64,000 nt of DNA from Gammaproteobacteria bacterium (GTDB lineage Bacteria > Gemmatimonadota > Gemmatimonadetes > Longimicrobiales > Gaopeijiaceae). The notes below the pieces were generated by a model that saw only the letters and a list, made by a program, of their open reading frames with translations, was not told the origin of the DNA and made no database searches. Shown here piece by piece: positions 42,185 through 52,011 of the stretch (position 1 is its first letter; the number at the start of each line of letters is the position of its first letter). The translations under genes and the position numbers were made by a program. The DNA lies in the NCBI GenBank assembly GCA_028820325.1, contig JAPPJO010000161.1:1-64000 (forward strand), read 5' to 3'.

Positions 42185-44176
42185 ATGACCTCCCAGCGAT
42201 CGACGCGTGACCGCGTCCCCGTGCGCCCCGGTGCGCTCCTGTCGTGCGCGCTGCTGCTGGCGCTCCTGCCGGCCTGCTCCGCCTATCAGTCCCCCGACAC
42301 CGGGATGGCGCCCGCCGGTCTCGCGCCGCTGCGCGTGAACGCGCCCACCCCGGATCCGCGCGTCGGCCTGGCTCCCGGGCTGTTCGACGCCGGCGAGGCC
42401 ATCTGGAACCTGCGCCTGGTGTCGACCACACCGCCATCCGAGGTATTCGTCGGGAGCACCAATTCGGACCTCGCCTTCACCGGCGACTACGTCATCCAGG
42501 GCAACTACGACGGCATCCAGATCTGGGACATCTCGACGCCCACCAGCCCGCAGTCGGTGGTCACCTACGTGTGTCCCGCCTCGCAGAGCGACGTCTCCGT
42601 CCACGGCGACCTGCTCTTCGTCTCGGGCGAGGGGCTCGGAGGGCGGCTCGACTGCGGGGACCAGGGCGTGGAGGAGGCAGTGAGCCACGACCGCCTGCGC
42701 GGCATCCGCATCTTCGACATCTCCGACATCACGGCACCCGAGTACGTCGCCAACGTGCAGACCTGCCGCGGCTCGCACACGCATACCGCGCTCGAGCATC
42801 CCGGCGACGACGAGAACGTCTACATCTACGTGTCGGGTTCGTCCGCCGTCCGGCCCGCCGAGGAACTTGCGGGCTGTTCCGGACTGTCGCCCGAGGAGGA
42901 TCCCAACACGGCCCTCTTCCGCATCGAGGTCATCCGGGTGCCCCTGGCCGATCCGACCGCCGCCGAAATCGTGAGTTCGCCCCGCATTTTCGAAGACCTG
43001 GTTGCGCCTCCGACCCATGGCCTCGCGCCCGCCGACATCGAGGAGATCGAGCAGGCGCGCGCGCGCGGCGCCTTCGTCATGGAGGTCCGCGGGCAGCCCA
43101 GGGTGATGCGCGACCGGCAGGTGACCGATCTGCTCGAGCAGATCGTCCGGCAGCGCGGCGGCGAAGGCCCGCCCACCGCGGCCGACAGCGCCACCCTGAG
43201 ACAGATGATTCCCCAACTGGAAGCGCAGGTCCCCCCCAGGGGCGACACCGGCCCGACCCAGTGCCACGACATCACCGTGTATCCCGCCATCGGGCTGGCG
43301 GGCGGCGCCTGCGGGGGTTACGGCATGCTGATCGACATCCGCGACCCCGGGAACCCGTTCCGGCTGTCCGCGGTGGCCGATTCCAACTTCTCGTACTGGC
43401 ACTCGGCCACGTTCAACAACGACGGCACCGCCATCATGTTCACCGACGAGTGGGGCGGCGGCGGATCGCCCAAGTGCCGGGAGTCCGACCCCATGGAGTG
43501 GGGCGCCAACGCCGTGTTCACCATCGAGGACGGCGACATGGTGTTCCAGAGCTACTACAAGATGCCGGCGCCGCAGACGACCCTTGAGAACTGCGTCGCG
43601 CACAACGGCTCGCTCATCCCGATTCCGGGCCGCGACATCATGATCCAGGGATGGTACCAGGGCGGCATCTCGCTGATCGACTGGACCGATCCGGCCAATC
43701 CGGTCGAGATCGCGTTCTTCGACCGCGGGCCAGTGGACGCGCAGGTCATGCGCAGCGGCGGCAGCTGGTCGGTCTACTGGTACAACGGGCTGATCGTGAA
43801 CTCCGAGATCGCGCGTGGGCTCGACGTCTTCGAACTGGTCCCCAGCGAAGTCATGACGCAGAACGAGATCGACGCCGCCAACTCCGTGCGCCTGACCGAA
43901 CTCAACTCCCAGGGTCAGCCCATCTTCGAGTGGCCTGCAACCTACGCGCTGGCCCGGGCGTATCTGGACCAGTTGGAGCGGCACCGCGGATTGGGTGCAG
44001 CGCGGATCGCGGAGGTGCGGGACGAGCTGGCCCGGGCCGAGGGAATGGCGTGGCCGGCGCGGGGCGCGGCGCTGCGCTCGCTGGCCGACGCGCTCAGCTC
44101 GGATGCCCTCGGGGCGCTGGATGGCGCCAAGGTGACGAAGCTGGCCGACGCGGTGCGCGACCTGGCCGCCTCATGA
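42185..44176 (+). CDS. LVIvd-repeat lipoprotein, first of a tandem pair
   Basis: 663 residues. GAGGAAG precedes the ATG and the lipoprotein signal ends LLPAC. The body has beta-propeller LVIvd-type repeats: DYVIQGNYDGIQIWDIS, RLRGIRIFDISDITAPEYVA and GGISLIDWTDPANPVEIAFF. Conserved His/Cys stretches (CRGSHTHTALEHPGDDENV, QCHDITVYP, SYWHSATFNNDGT, CVAHNGSLIPI) could bind metal. No catalytic family is recognised. Its close paralogue follows immediately. The C-terminal 70 residues are helical. Confidence 0.82.
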   Translation: MTSQRSTRDRVPVRPGALLSCALLLALLPACSAYQSPDTGMAPAGLAPLRVNAPTPDPRVGLAPGLFDAGEAIWNLRLVSTTPPSEVFVGSTNSDLAFTGDYVIQGNYDGIQIWDISTPTSPQSVVTYVCPASQSDVSVHGDLLFVSGEGLGGRLDCGDQGVEEAVSHDRLRGIRIFDISDITAPEYVANVQTCRGSHTHTALEHPGDDENVYIYVSGSSAVRPAEELAGCSGLSPEEDPNTALFRIEVIRVPLADPTAAEIVSSPRIFEDLVAPPTHGLAPADIEEIEQARARGAFVMEVRGQPRVMRDRQVTDLLEQIVRQRGGEGPPTAADSATLRQMIPQLEAQVPPRGDTGPTQCHDITVYPAIGLAGGACGGYGMLIDIRDPGNPFRLSAVADSNFSYWHSATFNNDGTAIMFTDEWGGGGSPKCRESDPMEWGANAVFTIEDGDMVFQSYYKMPAPQTTLENCVAHNGSLIPIPGRDIMIQGWYQGGISLIDWTDPANPVEIAFFDRGPVDAQVMRSGGSWSVYWYNGLIVNSEIARGLDVFELVPSEVMTQNEIDAANSVRLTELNSQGQPIFEWPATYALARAYLDQLERHRGLGAARIAEVRDELARAEGMAWPARGAALRSLADALSSDALGALDGAKVTKLADAVRDLAAS

Positions 44177-44220
44177 CCGTCAACATCGAATCCGTCAACT
44201 CGAATCGAGGAACCCGATGA
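44173..44220 (+). CDS. Candidate bridging mini-ORF between the LVIvd paralogues (15 codons)
   Basis: ATG overlaps the first paralogue's stop (ATGA 44173-44176). The frame encodes MTVNIESVNSNRGTR and its TGA overlaps the second paralogue's ATG (ATGA 44217-44220). The gap is filled exactly. A role in ribosome hand-over is possible, though the second paralogue also has a CGAGGAA ribosome site within it. Confidence 0.3.
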   Translation: MTVNIESVNSNRGTR

Positions 44221-46226
44221 CCTTTCTTCCAACGACGCGTGACCGCGTCCGAGCGCCGGCGTCCCCCGGCGCCCTGTTCTCCTGCGCGGCGCTGCTCGTG
44301 CTCCTGTCCGCGTGCGGCGGCTTTTCGTCGCCCGATACCGGCATGACCCCCGCGGGTCTCACGCCCCTGAGCGTGAATCCGCCTGCGCCCGACCCGCGCG
44401 TGGGGCTGGCCCCTGGACTCTTCGACGCCGGGGAGGCGATCTGGAACCTGCGGCTGGTTTCGGCCACGCCTCCGACCGAGCCCTTCGTGGGCCAGACCAA
44501 CTCTGACCTGGCTTTCACCGGCCCGTACGCGATCCAGGGCAACTACGACGGCATCCAGATCTGGGACATCTCCGATCCGGGCAGCCCCGAGTCGGTGATC
44601 ACCTACGTGTGCCCCGCCTCACAGAGCGACGTCTCCGTCTACGACCATCTGCTGTTCGTGTCGGGCGAGGGGTTCGGCGGACGGCTCGACTGCGGCGGGG
44701 AGGGCATCGAGGAGGCCGTGAGCCACGACCGCCTGCGCGGCATCCGCATCTTCGATATTTCCGACATCACCGCGCCCGAGTACGTCGCCAACGTGCAGAC
44801 CTGCCGCGGCTCGCACACGCACACCGTGCTCGAGCACCCCGGCGACGACGAGAACGTGTACGTCTACGTCTCCGGCTCGGCTCCGGTACGGCCCGCCGAA
44901 GAGCTGCCCGGCTGTTCCGACGCACCCCCGGAGGAGGATCCCAACACGGCGCTCTTCCGCATCGAGGTCATCAAGGTGCCCCTGGCGGACCCGGCGAGCG
45001 CCGCCATCGTGAGCTCGCCCCGCATCTTCGAGGACCTGGTGGCGCCCCCCACGCACGGCCTCGCGCCCGATGACCTCGCCGAGATCGAGGCTGCCCGCGA
45101 GAGCGGCGCCTTCGTCGTGGAGATGATGGGCATGGCGGTCGTGCTGCCGGAGCGCTACATCGAGCCGCTGCTGGCGCAGATCGTGGCCCAGCGCGGGGGC
45201 GAAGGCCCGCCCACGGCAGCCGACAGCACGGCGCTGCGCGAGGCGCTGCCGGCGATCATGGCGGAGATGACGGGACAGGCGCATGGAGAAGCTTCCGGCC
45301 CGACCCAGTGCCACGACATCACCGTATACCCGGCCATCGGGCTCGCGGGCGGGGCCTGCGAGGGATACGGCATGCTGATCGACATCAGCGACCCCGAGAA
45401 CCCGATTCGGCTCTCCGCAGTGGCCGACTCCAACTTCTCCTACTGGCACTCGGCCACGTTCAACAACGACGGCACTGCCGTCATGTTCACCGACGAGTGG
45501 GGCGGCGGCGGCGCGCCCAAGTGCCGTGCCTCCGACCCGCCGGAGTGGGGCGCCAACGCGATCTTCACCGTCGAGGACGGGGAGATGGTGTTCCGCAGCT
45601 ACTTCAAGCTGCCGGCGCCGCAGACGCCGGAGGAGAACTGCGTCGCGCACAACGGCTCGCTCATTCCGATCCCCGGCCGCGACATCATGATCCAGGGGTG
45701 GTACCAGGGCGGCATTTCCCTGATCGACTGGACGGATCCGGTGAATCCGGTGGAGATCGCGTACTTCGACCGCGGGCCCGTCGACGGCGAGGTGATGCGC
45801 ATGGGCGGCAGCTGGTCGGTGTACTGGTACAACGGCGTGATCGTCAACTCCGAGATCGCGCGCGGGCTGGACATCCTCGAGCTAGTCCCCAGCGAGGCGA
45901 TGACGCAGAACGAGATCGACGCGGCCAACGCCGTACAGCTGACCCATCTCAATTCCCAGGGCCAGCCCATCTTCGAGTGGCCCGCGACCTTCGCGCTGGC
46001 CCGGGCCTACCTGGACCAGCTCGAGCGGCACCGCGGGCTGGACGCGGCCCGAATCGCGTCGGCGCGGGACGAACTGGCCGCCGCCGAGGGCATGATGGGA
46101 TCGGGACGCGCCTCGGCGCTGCGCTCGCTGGCGGATGCGCTCCGCGGTGACGCGCGTGGTGCGCTCGATGCCGCCAAGGTGGAGATGCTCGCGGACGCCG
46201 TGGGGGAACTGGCAGACGCAGGTTAG
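44217..46226 (+). CDS. LVIvd-repeat lipoprotein, second of a tandem pair
   Basis: 669 residues with lipobox LLSAC. It matches the first paralogue almost throughout, including YDGIQIWDIS, CRGSHTHT, QCHDITVYP, FTDEWGGGG and DIMIQGWYQGGISLIDW. It differs most in one insert (about residues 300-350: VVEMMGMAVVLPERYIEP). The pair arose by tandem duplication. The longer insert and divergent signal peptide suggest they have separate partners. A strong terminator hairpin follows. Confidence 0.82.
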   Translation: MTFLPTTRDRVRAPASPGALFSCAALLVLLSACGGFSSPDTGMTPAGLTPLSVNPPAPDPRVGLAPGLFDAGEAIWNLRLVSATPPTEPFVGQTNSDLAFTGPYAIQGNYDGIQIWDISDPGSPESVITYVCPASQSDVSVYDHLLFVSGEGFGGRLDCGGEGIEEAVSHDRLRGIRIFDISDITAPEYVANVQTCRGSHTHTVLEHPGDDENVYVYVSGSAPVRPAEELPGCSDAPPEEDPNTALFRIEVIKVPLADPASAAIVSSPRIFEDLVAPPTHGLAPDDLAEIEAARESGAFVVEMMGMAVVLPERYIEPLLAQIVAQRGGEGPPTAADSTALREALPAIMAEMTGQAHGEASGPTQCHDITVYPAIGLAGGACEGYGMLIDISDPENPIRLSAVADSNFSYWHSATFNNDGTAVMFTDEWGGGGAPKCRASDPPEWGANAIFTVEDGEMVFRSYFKLPAPQTPEENCVAHNGSLIPIPGRDIMIQGWYQGGISLIDWTDPVNPVEIAYFDRGPVDGEVMRMGGSWSVYWYNGVIVNSEIARGLDILELVPSEAMTQNEIDAANAVQLTHLNSQGQPIFEWPATFALARAYLDQLERHRGLDAARIASARDELAAAEGMMGSGRASALRSLADALRGDARGALDAAKVEMLADAVGELADAG

Positions 46227-46248
46227 CGAGGAAGTCCCACCGAAGCTA

Positions 46249-46281
46249 CGGCCCGTCCCCTGCTCGGGGGGCGGGCCGTTT
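46249..46281 (+). terminator. Rho-independent-like terminator after LVIvd pair
   Basis: CGGCCCG (46249-46255) pairs with CGGGCCG (46272-46278), extended inside by CCCC/GGGG around a TGCTC loop; a short TTTGCGTT tract follows. It lies 22 bases after the second lipoprotein stop and probably ends that transcript. Confidence 0.65.
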
Positions 46282-46399
46282 GCGTTGGTCCCTTGCCGCA
46301 CGCCCGCGCGCGCCCTACTAGTCAATTGGATGCATGGCTCTTCGCGTCGCCGGGGACCGGTGGCGGGAGGCCAGCCGCTCACCCTGGCCGGAGGTCGAG

Positions 46400-47215
46400 A
46401 TGGTGGAAGTCGATCGCAAAACCTTCCTCGCAAGCCTTCCCGCAGGTGCTCTCGCCGTCATGTCCCACGAAGACAAGGCGGAGGCCCTCGAGCACTACAT
46501 GGAAGACGAGCTGGACAAGAAGATCGCCGCACGGCGAGGGGAGGCGGACGGTGAAGCCGGCTCCATCATCACGCTTGAAGAGCTGGAGCAGGAGGGCCCC
46601 CGGGCGCCGCGCGGCACCGGGCGGCTCTTCACGCCGCGGGAAGACGAGTTCGCACCGATGCCGGAGGCTCCGACGCTGCTCGACTTCTTCCGGCTGCGCT
46701 TCGCGCCCGCGAACCACGTCCTGCAGAGCGCCACGCACGCGCTCACCACGGGGCAGCCCGAGCGCACCATCTTCGCCTGCCTGATGCACGACGTGGTGCT
46801 CAACCTCATCAGGGGCGACCACGGTTTCTGGGGCGCCCAGCTGATCGAGCCCTACGTGGACCCGCGCGTCGCCTGGGGCATCCGTTACCACGGGCCGCTG
46901 CGCTTCTATGCGGATGACGACTTCGGCTACGAGTATCCGGAGATGTACAACCGCATCTTCGGCCACGACTACGTGCCGGAGCCCTACATCAAACAGGCCT
47001 ACGAGCACGCCCGCGGCCACGCCTGGTACGGCGAGGCGCGGCTGATCACGGTGAACGACACCTACGCGTTCCAGGACGAAATGGACGTGGACATCGAGGT
47101 GTTCACCGACATCATCGGGCGCCAGTTCAGGCAGCCGAGGGAAGGGCTGGGGTACGACAACAGCCCGGTCGCGCACATGTGGCGCACAATGGCGAACCCC
47201 AACAGACCGCTGTAG
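46400..47215 (+). CDS. HD-domain-like putative phosphohydrolase or oxygenase
   Basis: 271 residues; GGAGG five bases before the ATG supports this start over an in-frame ATG at 46334. H113 in SATHALTTG, the H130-D131 pair in CLMHDVVLNL and D140-H141 in RGDHGFWGAQL form an HD-type metal-binding pattern, like HD phosphohydrolases or the related myo-inositol oxygenases. The N-terminus (DRKTFLASLPAGALAVMS) resembles an eroded Tat signal but lacks the twin Arg. No substrate can be inferred. Confidence 0.6.
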   Translation: MVEVDRKTFLASLPAGALAVMSHEDKAEALEHYMEDELDKKIAARRGEADGEAGSIITLEELEQEGPRAPRGTGRLFTPREDEFAPMPEAPTLLDFFRLRFAPANHVLQSATHALTTGQPERTIFACLMHDVVLNLIRGDHGFWGAQLIEPYVDPRVAWGIRYHGPLRFYADDDFGYEYPEMYNRIFGHDYVPEPYIKQAYEHARGHAWYGEARLITVNDTYAFQDEMDVDIEVFTDIIGRQFRQPREGLGYDNSPVAHMWRTMANPNRPL

Positions 47216-47342
47216 GAAAGAGTCTTTAAGGCTGACCGGCGCTTCCGAAGCGGAACTCCGGGCGCCGGCGGGATTCCGAACACGGGCCGACGCCCGTGGG
47301 AGGGACCCGAAAGAGGTTGGGGTGGACAGGGTGGACAGGAAG

Positions 47343-50162
47343 ATGAAGTGGAACAAGGCGAGAGCCCGCCACCGACGCGCCGTCGGAGGCTGGGCTCTCG
47401 CCATTCTCGTCATGGCCTTGCTCGCGCAGGCGACTGCGTCGGCGGCGCAGACACCTGACCGGCATTGGGTCCGCGGCGTCGTCACGGACTCCACGGGCGC
47501 GGCGCTTCACAACGCCATGGTGGTCGCGCTCTCCAGGCCGGACTCGGTGCTGACCGAGTACACCCTCTCGTCGCAGGACGGCCGCTTCACCATCGACGGT
47601 CTGTCTGCGGGAAGCTACATCCTCCAGGTCACGCTGATCGGGTACCGGACCCTGCGCCGCGACTTCGACGTCGCGAACGCCGGCGTGGACGCCGGCAGCG
47701 TGATGCTTGCGGTCACGGCGCTGGAAGTGGACTCGGTGGTGGTCAGCGTGGAACACGTCCCCTTCGTGAATCAGCGCGACACCTTCAGCTACAACGTGCA
47801 GGCGTTCCCGACGCCGCCCAACGCGACCGTCGAGGAGCTGCTGCGGCGGCTTCCCGGGGTCGACGTCGATGCCGACGGGTCGATCACGGCACAGGGCGAG
47901 GAGGTCACGAAGATCCTCGTGGACGGCAAGGAGTTCTTCGGCGACGATCCCTCGGTCGCATTGGAGAATCTGCCCGCGGACGCGATCGAGCAGATCGCCG
48001 TGTACGACAAGGAGTCGGACATGGCCGAGTTCACGGGCATTCCCGACGGCGAGGAAGAGCGCACGATCAACCTGAAGCTCAGGGAAGAGGCGAGAAGCGG
48101 GTACTTCGGGCGCGCCAGGGGCGACATCGGCGGTGACGGGGGCAGCCGGGCCCGGCTCACCGCGCCCGTGGGCAGCGAAGCGAGGTACAACGGTTCGCTT
48201 TCCCTGAATCGCTTTTCTCCCACCATCCAGTTGGCGCTGACCGCAAACGCGAACAACGTGAACCAGGGACGCTCCCGCGGCGGGTTTCCGAATCTCGCCG
48301 CCGGCATGCCGGGCGGCGGCGGCGGGAGGTCGAGCGACGGTCTCACCGAAACCATGAGCCTCGGGGTAAACGGAAGCCGGGAATTCAGCGAGGAGACTTG
48401 GCTCCGAGGCAGCTACACCATCAGGGAGCTGGACAATCTCCAGGACCGGAGCCTGCAGCAGCGGGCGCTCTTTGGATCGGATGTCGCGTCGCTGGTCGAC
48501 CAGACCAGCAAGCAGGAAGCCGGCAACGTGAGTCATCGCCTGGACCTGAACGGGCAGCTCGAAATCTCCGAAGGGCATGAGCTGCGCCTGCGCATGAGAG
48601 GGAACGCGCGCGCGTCGTCGCTCACTTCGTTCGCCAACCGGCAGACGCATACCCTCGGCGGGGACATGCTCAATTCGGCCACCACCGACTACTTCGTGGA
48701 TGGCAACGAGCTGGGCGGGGACGGACGGCTCACCTGGCGCAGGCGCCTGAACGAAGAGGGCCGCAGCATCGTCGCGGAGTTGACCAGCGACCTCGAGGAC
48801 TCCGACGTCTCCGCCGACTTGTCCTCGCTGGTTACGGGGGAGAGGCGCACCCGGGACGGAGACAACGATGTCGACGATGTGCGCGAGATCCTGCAGGACC
48901 ACTCGCGCGTGGGCTGGACCCGGACCAATTCGGCGCGCCTCTCGCTGACCCAGCCGCTCGCGGAAGGGCACACGGTCGAGCTCTTCGGCCAGCGCAACGC
49001 GACCCACCAGGACCGCAACAACGCGGTCTACGATCACGTCGACGGCACCCTGGTTCACAACCCGGGGATGAGTTCGGGATTCGAACGAGCCTACACCTAT
49101 CTCCAGGGCGGCACGCGCTACAGCCGCGACACCGAGACCTCCTGGCTCACACTCGGGATCCGCCTGCAGAGATCCAACCTCGAGGGCGTCATCCTGGGCC
49201 GGGGCGCGTCCATCGCCAACGGCTACACGCACCTGCTCGCCAACGCGCGGCTGAAGAAGGAGATCAAGGAAGGACAGACCCTCCAGATCCGGTACGACGG
49301 CTCGAGCCGCGAACCGTCGCTCACGCAGCTGCAGCCCTACGCCGACAACACCGATCCCCTCAACGTCTATTCCGGGAACCCGGATCTGAGCCCGGAATAC
49401 CGGCACCGGGTAAACGCGGACTTCCGTCTGTTCAACGAGGTGACCTTCATCAACCTCCGCACCTTCACCCGCTTCACCTACACCGACAACAACATCTCGA
49501 TGTCGCGGGTTTTCGACGAGCGCGGCTTCCAGACGCGGATGCCGGTCAACACCAGCGGCGAATGGTCCGGCAGCCTGGGAGCCAATTTCGACACCCCGAT
49601 CAGGAAGCTGGGCATCGACGTCGAGCTCGAATACGACGTCAGCTATTCAGAGGGGACGGAGCTCGTGAACCACGCGGCCAACGAAAGCCGCATCCTGCGC
49701 AACTCGCTCGAGATCGGGGTGGACAACCGCGAGAAGGACCGGATCGACGTGCGCGCTTCGGTCAGCTTCAACTTCAACGACGTCGCGTACTCGCTGAACC
49801 AGGAGCTCGACCGCGGCTACGTCAACAGCCAGTACCGCGCGGAAGCCACCTGGCACATCGGCGACGCCTGGACCCTGGAATCCGATTTCCGCCACCGGGT
49901 CTTCGACCAGGGACTCTTCGGGGACGCGCGCAACGTCGCGCGCTGGGATGCCGCCATTTCCCGGCGCGTGCTCGACGAACGCGCCGAGATCGAGCTGCGG
50001 GCCTACGACCTCCTGAACCAGAACCAGGGCGTCGCGATCACCAATTCGGCGAACTACATCCAGGAATCGCGCACGGACTCGCTCGGACAGTACTTCATGC
50101 TCCGGGTGATGTACCGGCTGGGAACGCCGATGAACCGCAGGGGGTCGCGGAGAGGGCGGTAG
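47343..50162 (+). CDS. Outer-membrane beta-barrel protein with carboxypeptidase-regulatory-like domain (TonB-receptor-like)
   Basis: 939 residues. In-frame GTGs at 47322 and 47331 are possible starts; the ATG gives a normal signal peptide (WALAILVMALLAQATASAAQ). A CarboxypepD_reg-type domain (GVVTDSTGAALHNAMVV … LSAGSYILQVTLIGYRTL) leads into a plug-like segment (ATVEELLRRLPGVDVDADG, KEFFGDDPSVALENLPADAI). The remainder is alternating-strand barrel ending in a typical terminal strand (YFMLRVMYRLG). It fits the outer membrane protein beta-barrel family related to TonB receptors. Substrate unknown. Confidence 0.85.
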   Translation: MKWNKARARHRRAVGGWALAILVMALLAQATASAAQTPDRHWVRGVVTDSTGAALHNAMVVALSRPDSVLTEYTLSSQDGRFTIDGLSAGSYILQVTLIGYRTLRRDFDVANAGVDAGSVMLAVTALEVDSVVVSVEHVPFVNQRDTFSYNVQAFPTPPNATVEELLRRLPGVDVDADGSITAQGEEVTKILVDGKEFFGDDPSVALENLPADAIEQIAVYDKESDMAEFTGIPDGEEERTINLKLREEARSGYFGRARGDIGGDGGSRARLTAPVGSEARYNGSLSLNRFSPTIQLALTANANNVNQGRSRGGFPNLAAGMPGGGGGRSSDGLTETMSLGVNGSREFSEETWLRGSYTIRELDNLQDRSLQQRALFGSDVASLVDQTSKQEAGNVSHRLDLNGQLEISEGHELRLRMRGNARASSLTSFANRQTHTLGGDMLNSATTDYFVDGNELGGDGRLTWRRRLNEEGRSIVAELTSDLEDSDVSADLSSLVTGERRTRDGDNDVDDVREILQDHSRVGWTRTNSARLSLTQPLAEGHTVELFGQRNATHQDRNNAVYDHVDGTLVHNPGMSSGFERAYTYLQGGTRYSRDTETSWLTLGIRLQRSNLEGVILGRGASIANGYTHLLANARLKKEIKEGQTLQIRYDGSSREPSLTQLQPYADNTDPLNVYSGNPDLSPEYRHRVNADFRLFNEVTFINLRTFTRFTYTDNNISMSRVFDERGFQTRMPVNTSGEWSGSLGANFDTPIRKLGIDVELEYDVSYSEGTELVNHAANESRILRNSLEIGVDNREKDRIDVRASVSFNFNDVAYSLNQELDRGYVNSQYRAEATWHIGDAWTLESDFRHRVFDQGLFGDARNVARWDAAISRRVLDERAEIELRAYDLLNQNQGVAITNSANYIQESRTDSLGQYFMLRVMYRLGTPMNRRGSRRGR

Positions 50163-50364
50163 GGGCCGGACGCATCGCGGCTTCGAATGCCGGGGGCGCG
50201 TCCGCGGGCTGCCAGACTGCGTTCCTGTCGCGTTGCGTGCTCTGCGCGCATGCAATAGCCTTGCGTTGTGTTCGGGCTCGTCATGCCTGAGGATCTCCTC
50301 GTGCGCGACGGCCCGCGCCCGTTTGAGACGCAGCGCACACCAGCTACGCGGAGCAAGAGCGCAC

Positions 50365-52011
50365 ATGCGAGCGATCCGAGTCCTGGCCCTGGTATTGATC
50401 ACGGCGGGAGCCCCCTTGTGGGTGGCCACCTGCGGCGGTGACGGCGGAACCGAACCGACGCCGACCACCCCTCCCACGCCCCCACCTCCCACGCCGCCGG
50501 CGAATCGCGCGCCCACAGCCTCGGGCAGCATCGAGGCGCAGACGATCGCGGCCGGGGACAGCGTCACGGTCAACGTGGCCGGCAACTTCACCGATCCGGA
50601 CGGAAACACGCTGTCGTTTGCGGCGGCGAGCTCCGATGACGCGGTCGCAACGGCTTCGGTATCGGGGAGCAACGTGACTATCGAGGGCGTTTCCGCGGGA
50701 ACGGCGACCGTGACCGTGACGGCCAGCGACCCCGGCGGACTGAGCGCGACGCAGAGCATCAGCGTGACGGTGGAAGCCGCCAACCAGGCGCCCGTGGCGG
50801 AGGGCACCATCGACGACCTCGGCCTGGTTGTAGGCGGCGAGACGACGGTGGACGTGGCGGCCAGCTTCAGCGACCCGGACGGGGACGAGCTGACGTACGC
50901 CGCCGCCAGCTCCGACACCACCGTGGCGACCGTCGCGACCGACGGCGCGATGGTGACCGTCACGGCGGTCGCAGCGGGGAGCGCCACCGTGACCGTGACC
51001 GCCACCGATCCGGGCGAGCTCTCCGCCAGCCAGGAGTTCGGCGTGACGGTGGAGGAAGCGAACGAGCCGCCCGTTGCGGAGGGGACCATCGACGACCAGA
51101 GCGTGGACGCGGGCAGCTCGGTGGAGGTGGACGTAAGCGGCAACTTCAGCGACCCGGACGACGACGAACTGATGTACGCGGCGACCAGCGACGATGAGGC
51201 GGTTGCGACGGTCTCGACCGAGGGTGCCGTGGTGACCGTCACGGGCGTCGCGGAGGGGAGCGCCACCGTGACCGTGACCGCCTCGGATGCGGGCATGCTC
51301 TCGGCCAGCCTGGAGTTCGGCGTGACCGTGACGCCGCCGCCGGTGCCACCCGAGATCGTCGAGACGATCCCCACCCACGACATGATTGTGGATAGCATGG
51401 TTGTGTTGGACGTGTCTTCGTACTTCGAGCAGGAGGACAGCGACCTGACCTACACGGCCGCGACGTCGCCCGACACGGTGGCGGTGGCGTCCGTGGACGG
51501 GAGTACTGTGACCACGACGGGCGTGGGCGCGGTCGAGGATAGCATCAGCGTGGCGCTGCTTTCGGTGACGGCTACGAACGAGGACGGGTTATCCGTCACC
51601 CAGGACTCGATCATGGTGAGGGTGCACCGGGAGGAGTACGACAGCTTGCCGGGAATCACGGTGAGGGAGGACGGCGTTCTACTTGCGGAGTTGGCAGCCG
51701 GTGCCCCGCCCCTTGCGCTCTCCATCTGCCTCCAGATCGAGGTCATCCAGGTCGCCGGCCAGACCTTCGGCGTGATCTGGTCTGAGTGGCAGCGCGCGGT
51801 GGGGAGCGGCTGGGTCGTCGCCCAAGACAACAACGAGGCCCATCGAGCCGGGACAACCTACAACCCAAGTAACCCAGGTGGCTCGGTCTGCCCCATCAAC
51901 ATCGACGATGAGGAGTTCCCGCCAGGCACCTACCGCCTGGTCGGGCACGTGCGGATCGGCGAGGAGACCGGGCACTACAAGACCAACACCTTCGAGAAGC
52001 CGGAGGGATAG
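50365..52011 (+). CDS. Lipoprotein with tandem Ig/cadherin-like repeats
   Basis: 548 residues, with a lipobox ending VATC and a Pro/Thr-rich linker. Three nearly identical ~90-residue repeats (NFTDPDGNTLSFAAASSDD, SFSDPDGDELTYAAASSDT and NFSDPDDDELMYAATSDDE, each with ATVTVTASDPG-like strands) are followed by a fourth, diverged one. Such domains usually fold as calcium-binding Ig-like or cadherin-like units and mediate adhesion. The last ~130 residues are unique and contain two Cys (LSICLQI … SVCPIN). The gene is 202 bases after the barrel protein. The repeats are repetitive at DNA level and prone to recombination. Confidence 0.8.
   Translation: MRAIRVLALVLITAGAPLWVATCGGDGGTEPTPTTPPTPPPPTPPANRAPTASGSIEAQTIAAGDSVTVNVAGNFTDPDGNTLSFAAASSDDAVATASVSGSNVTIEGVSAGTATVTVTASDPGGLSATQSISVTVEAANQAPVAEGTIDDLGLVVGGETTVDVAASFSDPDGDELTYAAASSDTTVATVATDGAMVTVTAVAAGSATVTVTATDPGELSASQEFGVTVEEANEPPVAEGTIDDQSVDAGSSVEVDVSGNFSDPDDDELMYAATSDDEAVATVSTEGAVVTVTGVAEGSATVTVTASDAGMLSASLEFGVTVTPPPVPPEIVETIPTHDMIVDSMVVLDVSSYFEQEDSDLTYTAATSPDTVAVASVDGSTVTTTGVGAVEDSISVALLSVTATNEDGLSVTQDSIMVRVHREEYDSLPGITVREDGVLLAELAAGAPPLALSICLQIEVIQVAGQTFGVIWSEWQRAVGSGWVVAQDNNEAHRAGTTYNPSNPGGSVCPINIDDEEFPPGTYRLVGHVRIGEETGHYKTNTFEKPEG

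Noticed and set aside
47281..47298. CACGGG…CCCGTG hairpin upstream of the barrel gene
   Set aside because: Only six base pairs and no T-run; ordinary for G+C-rich DNA.
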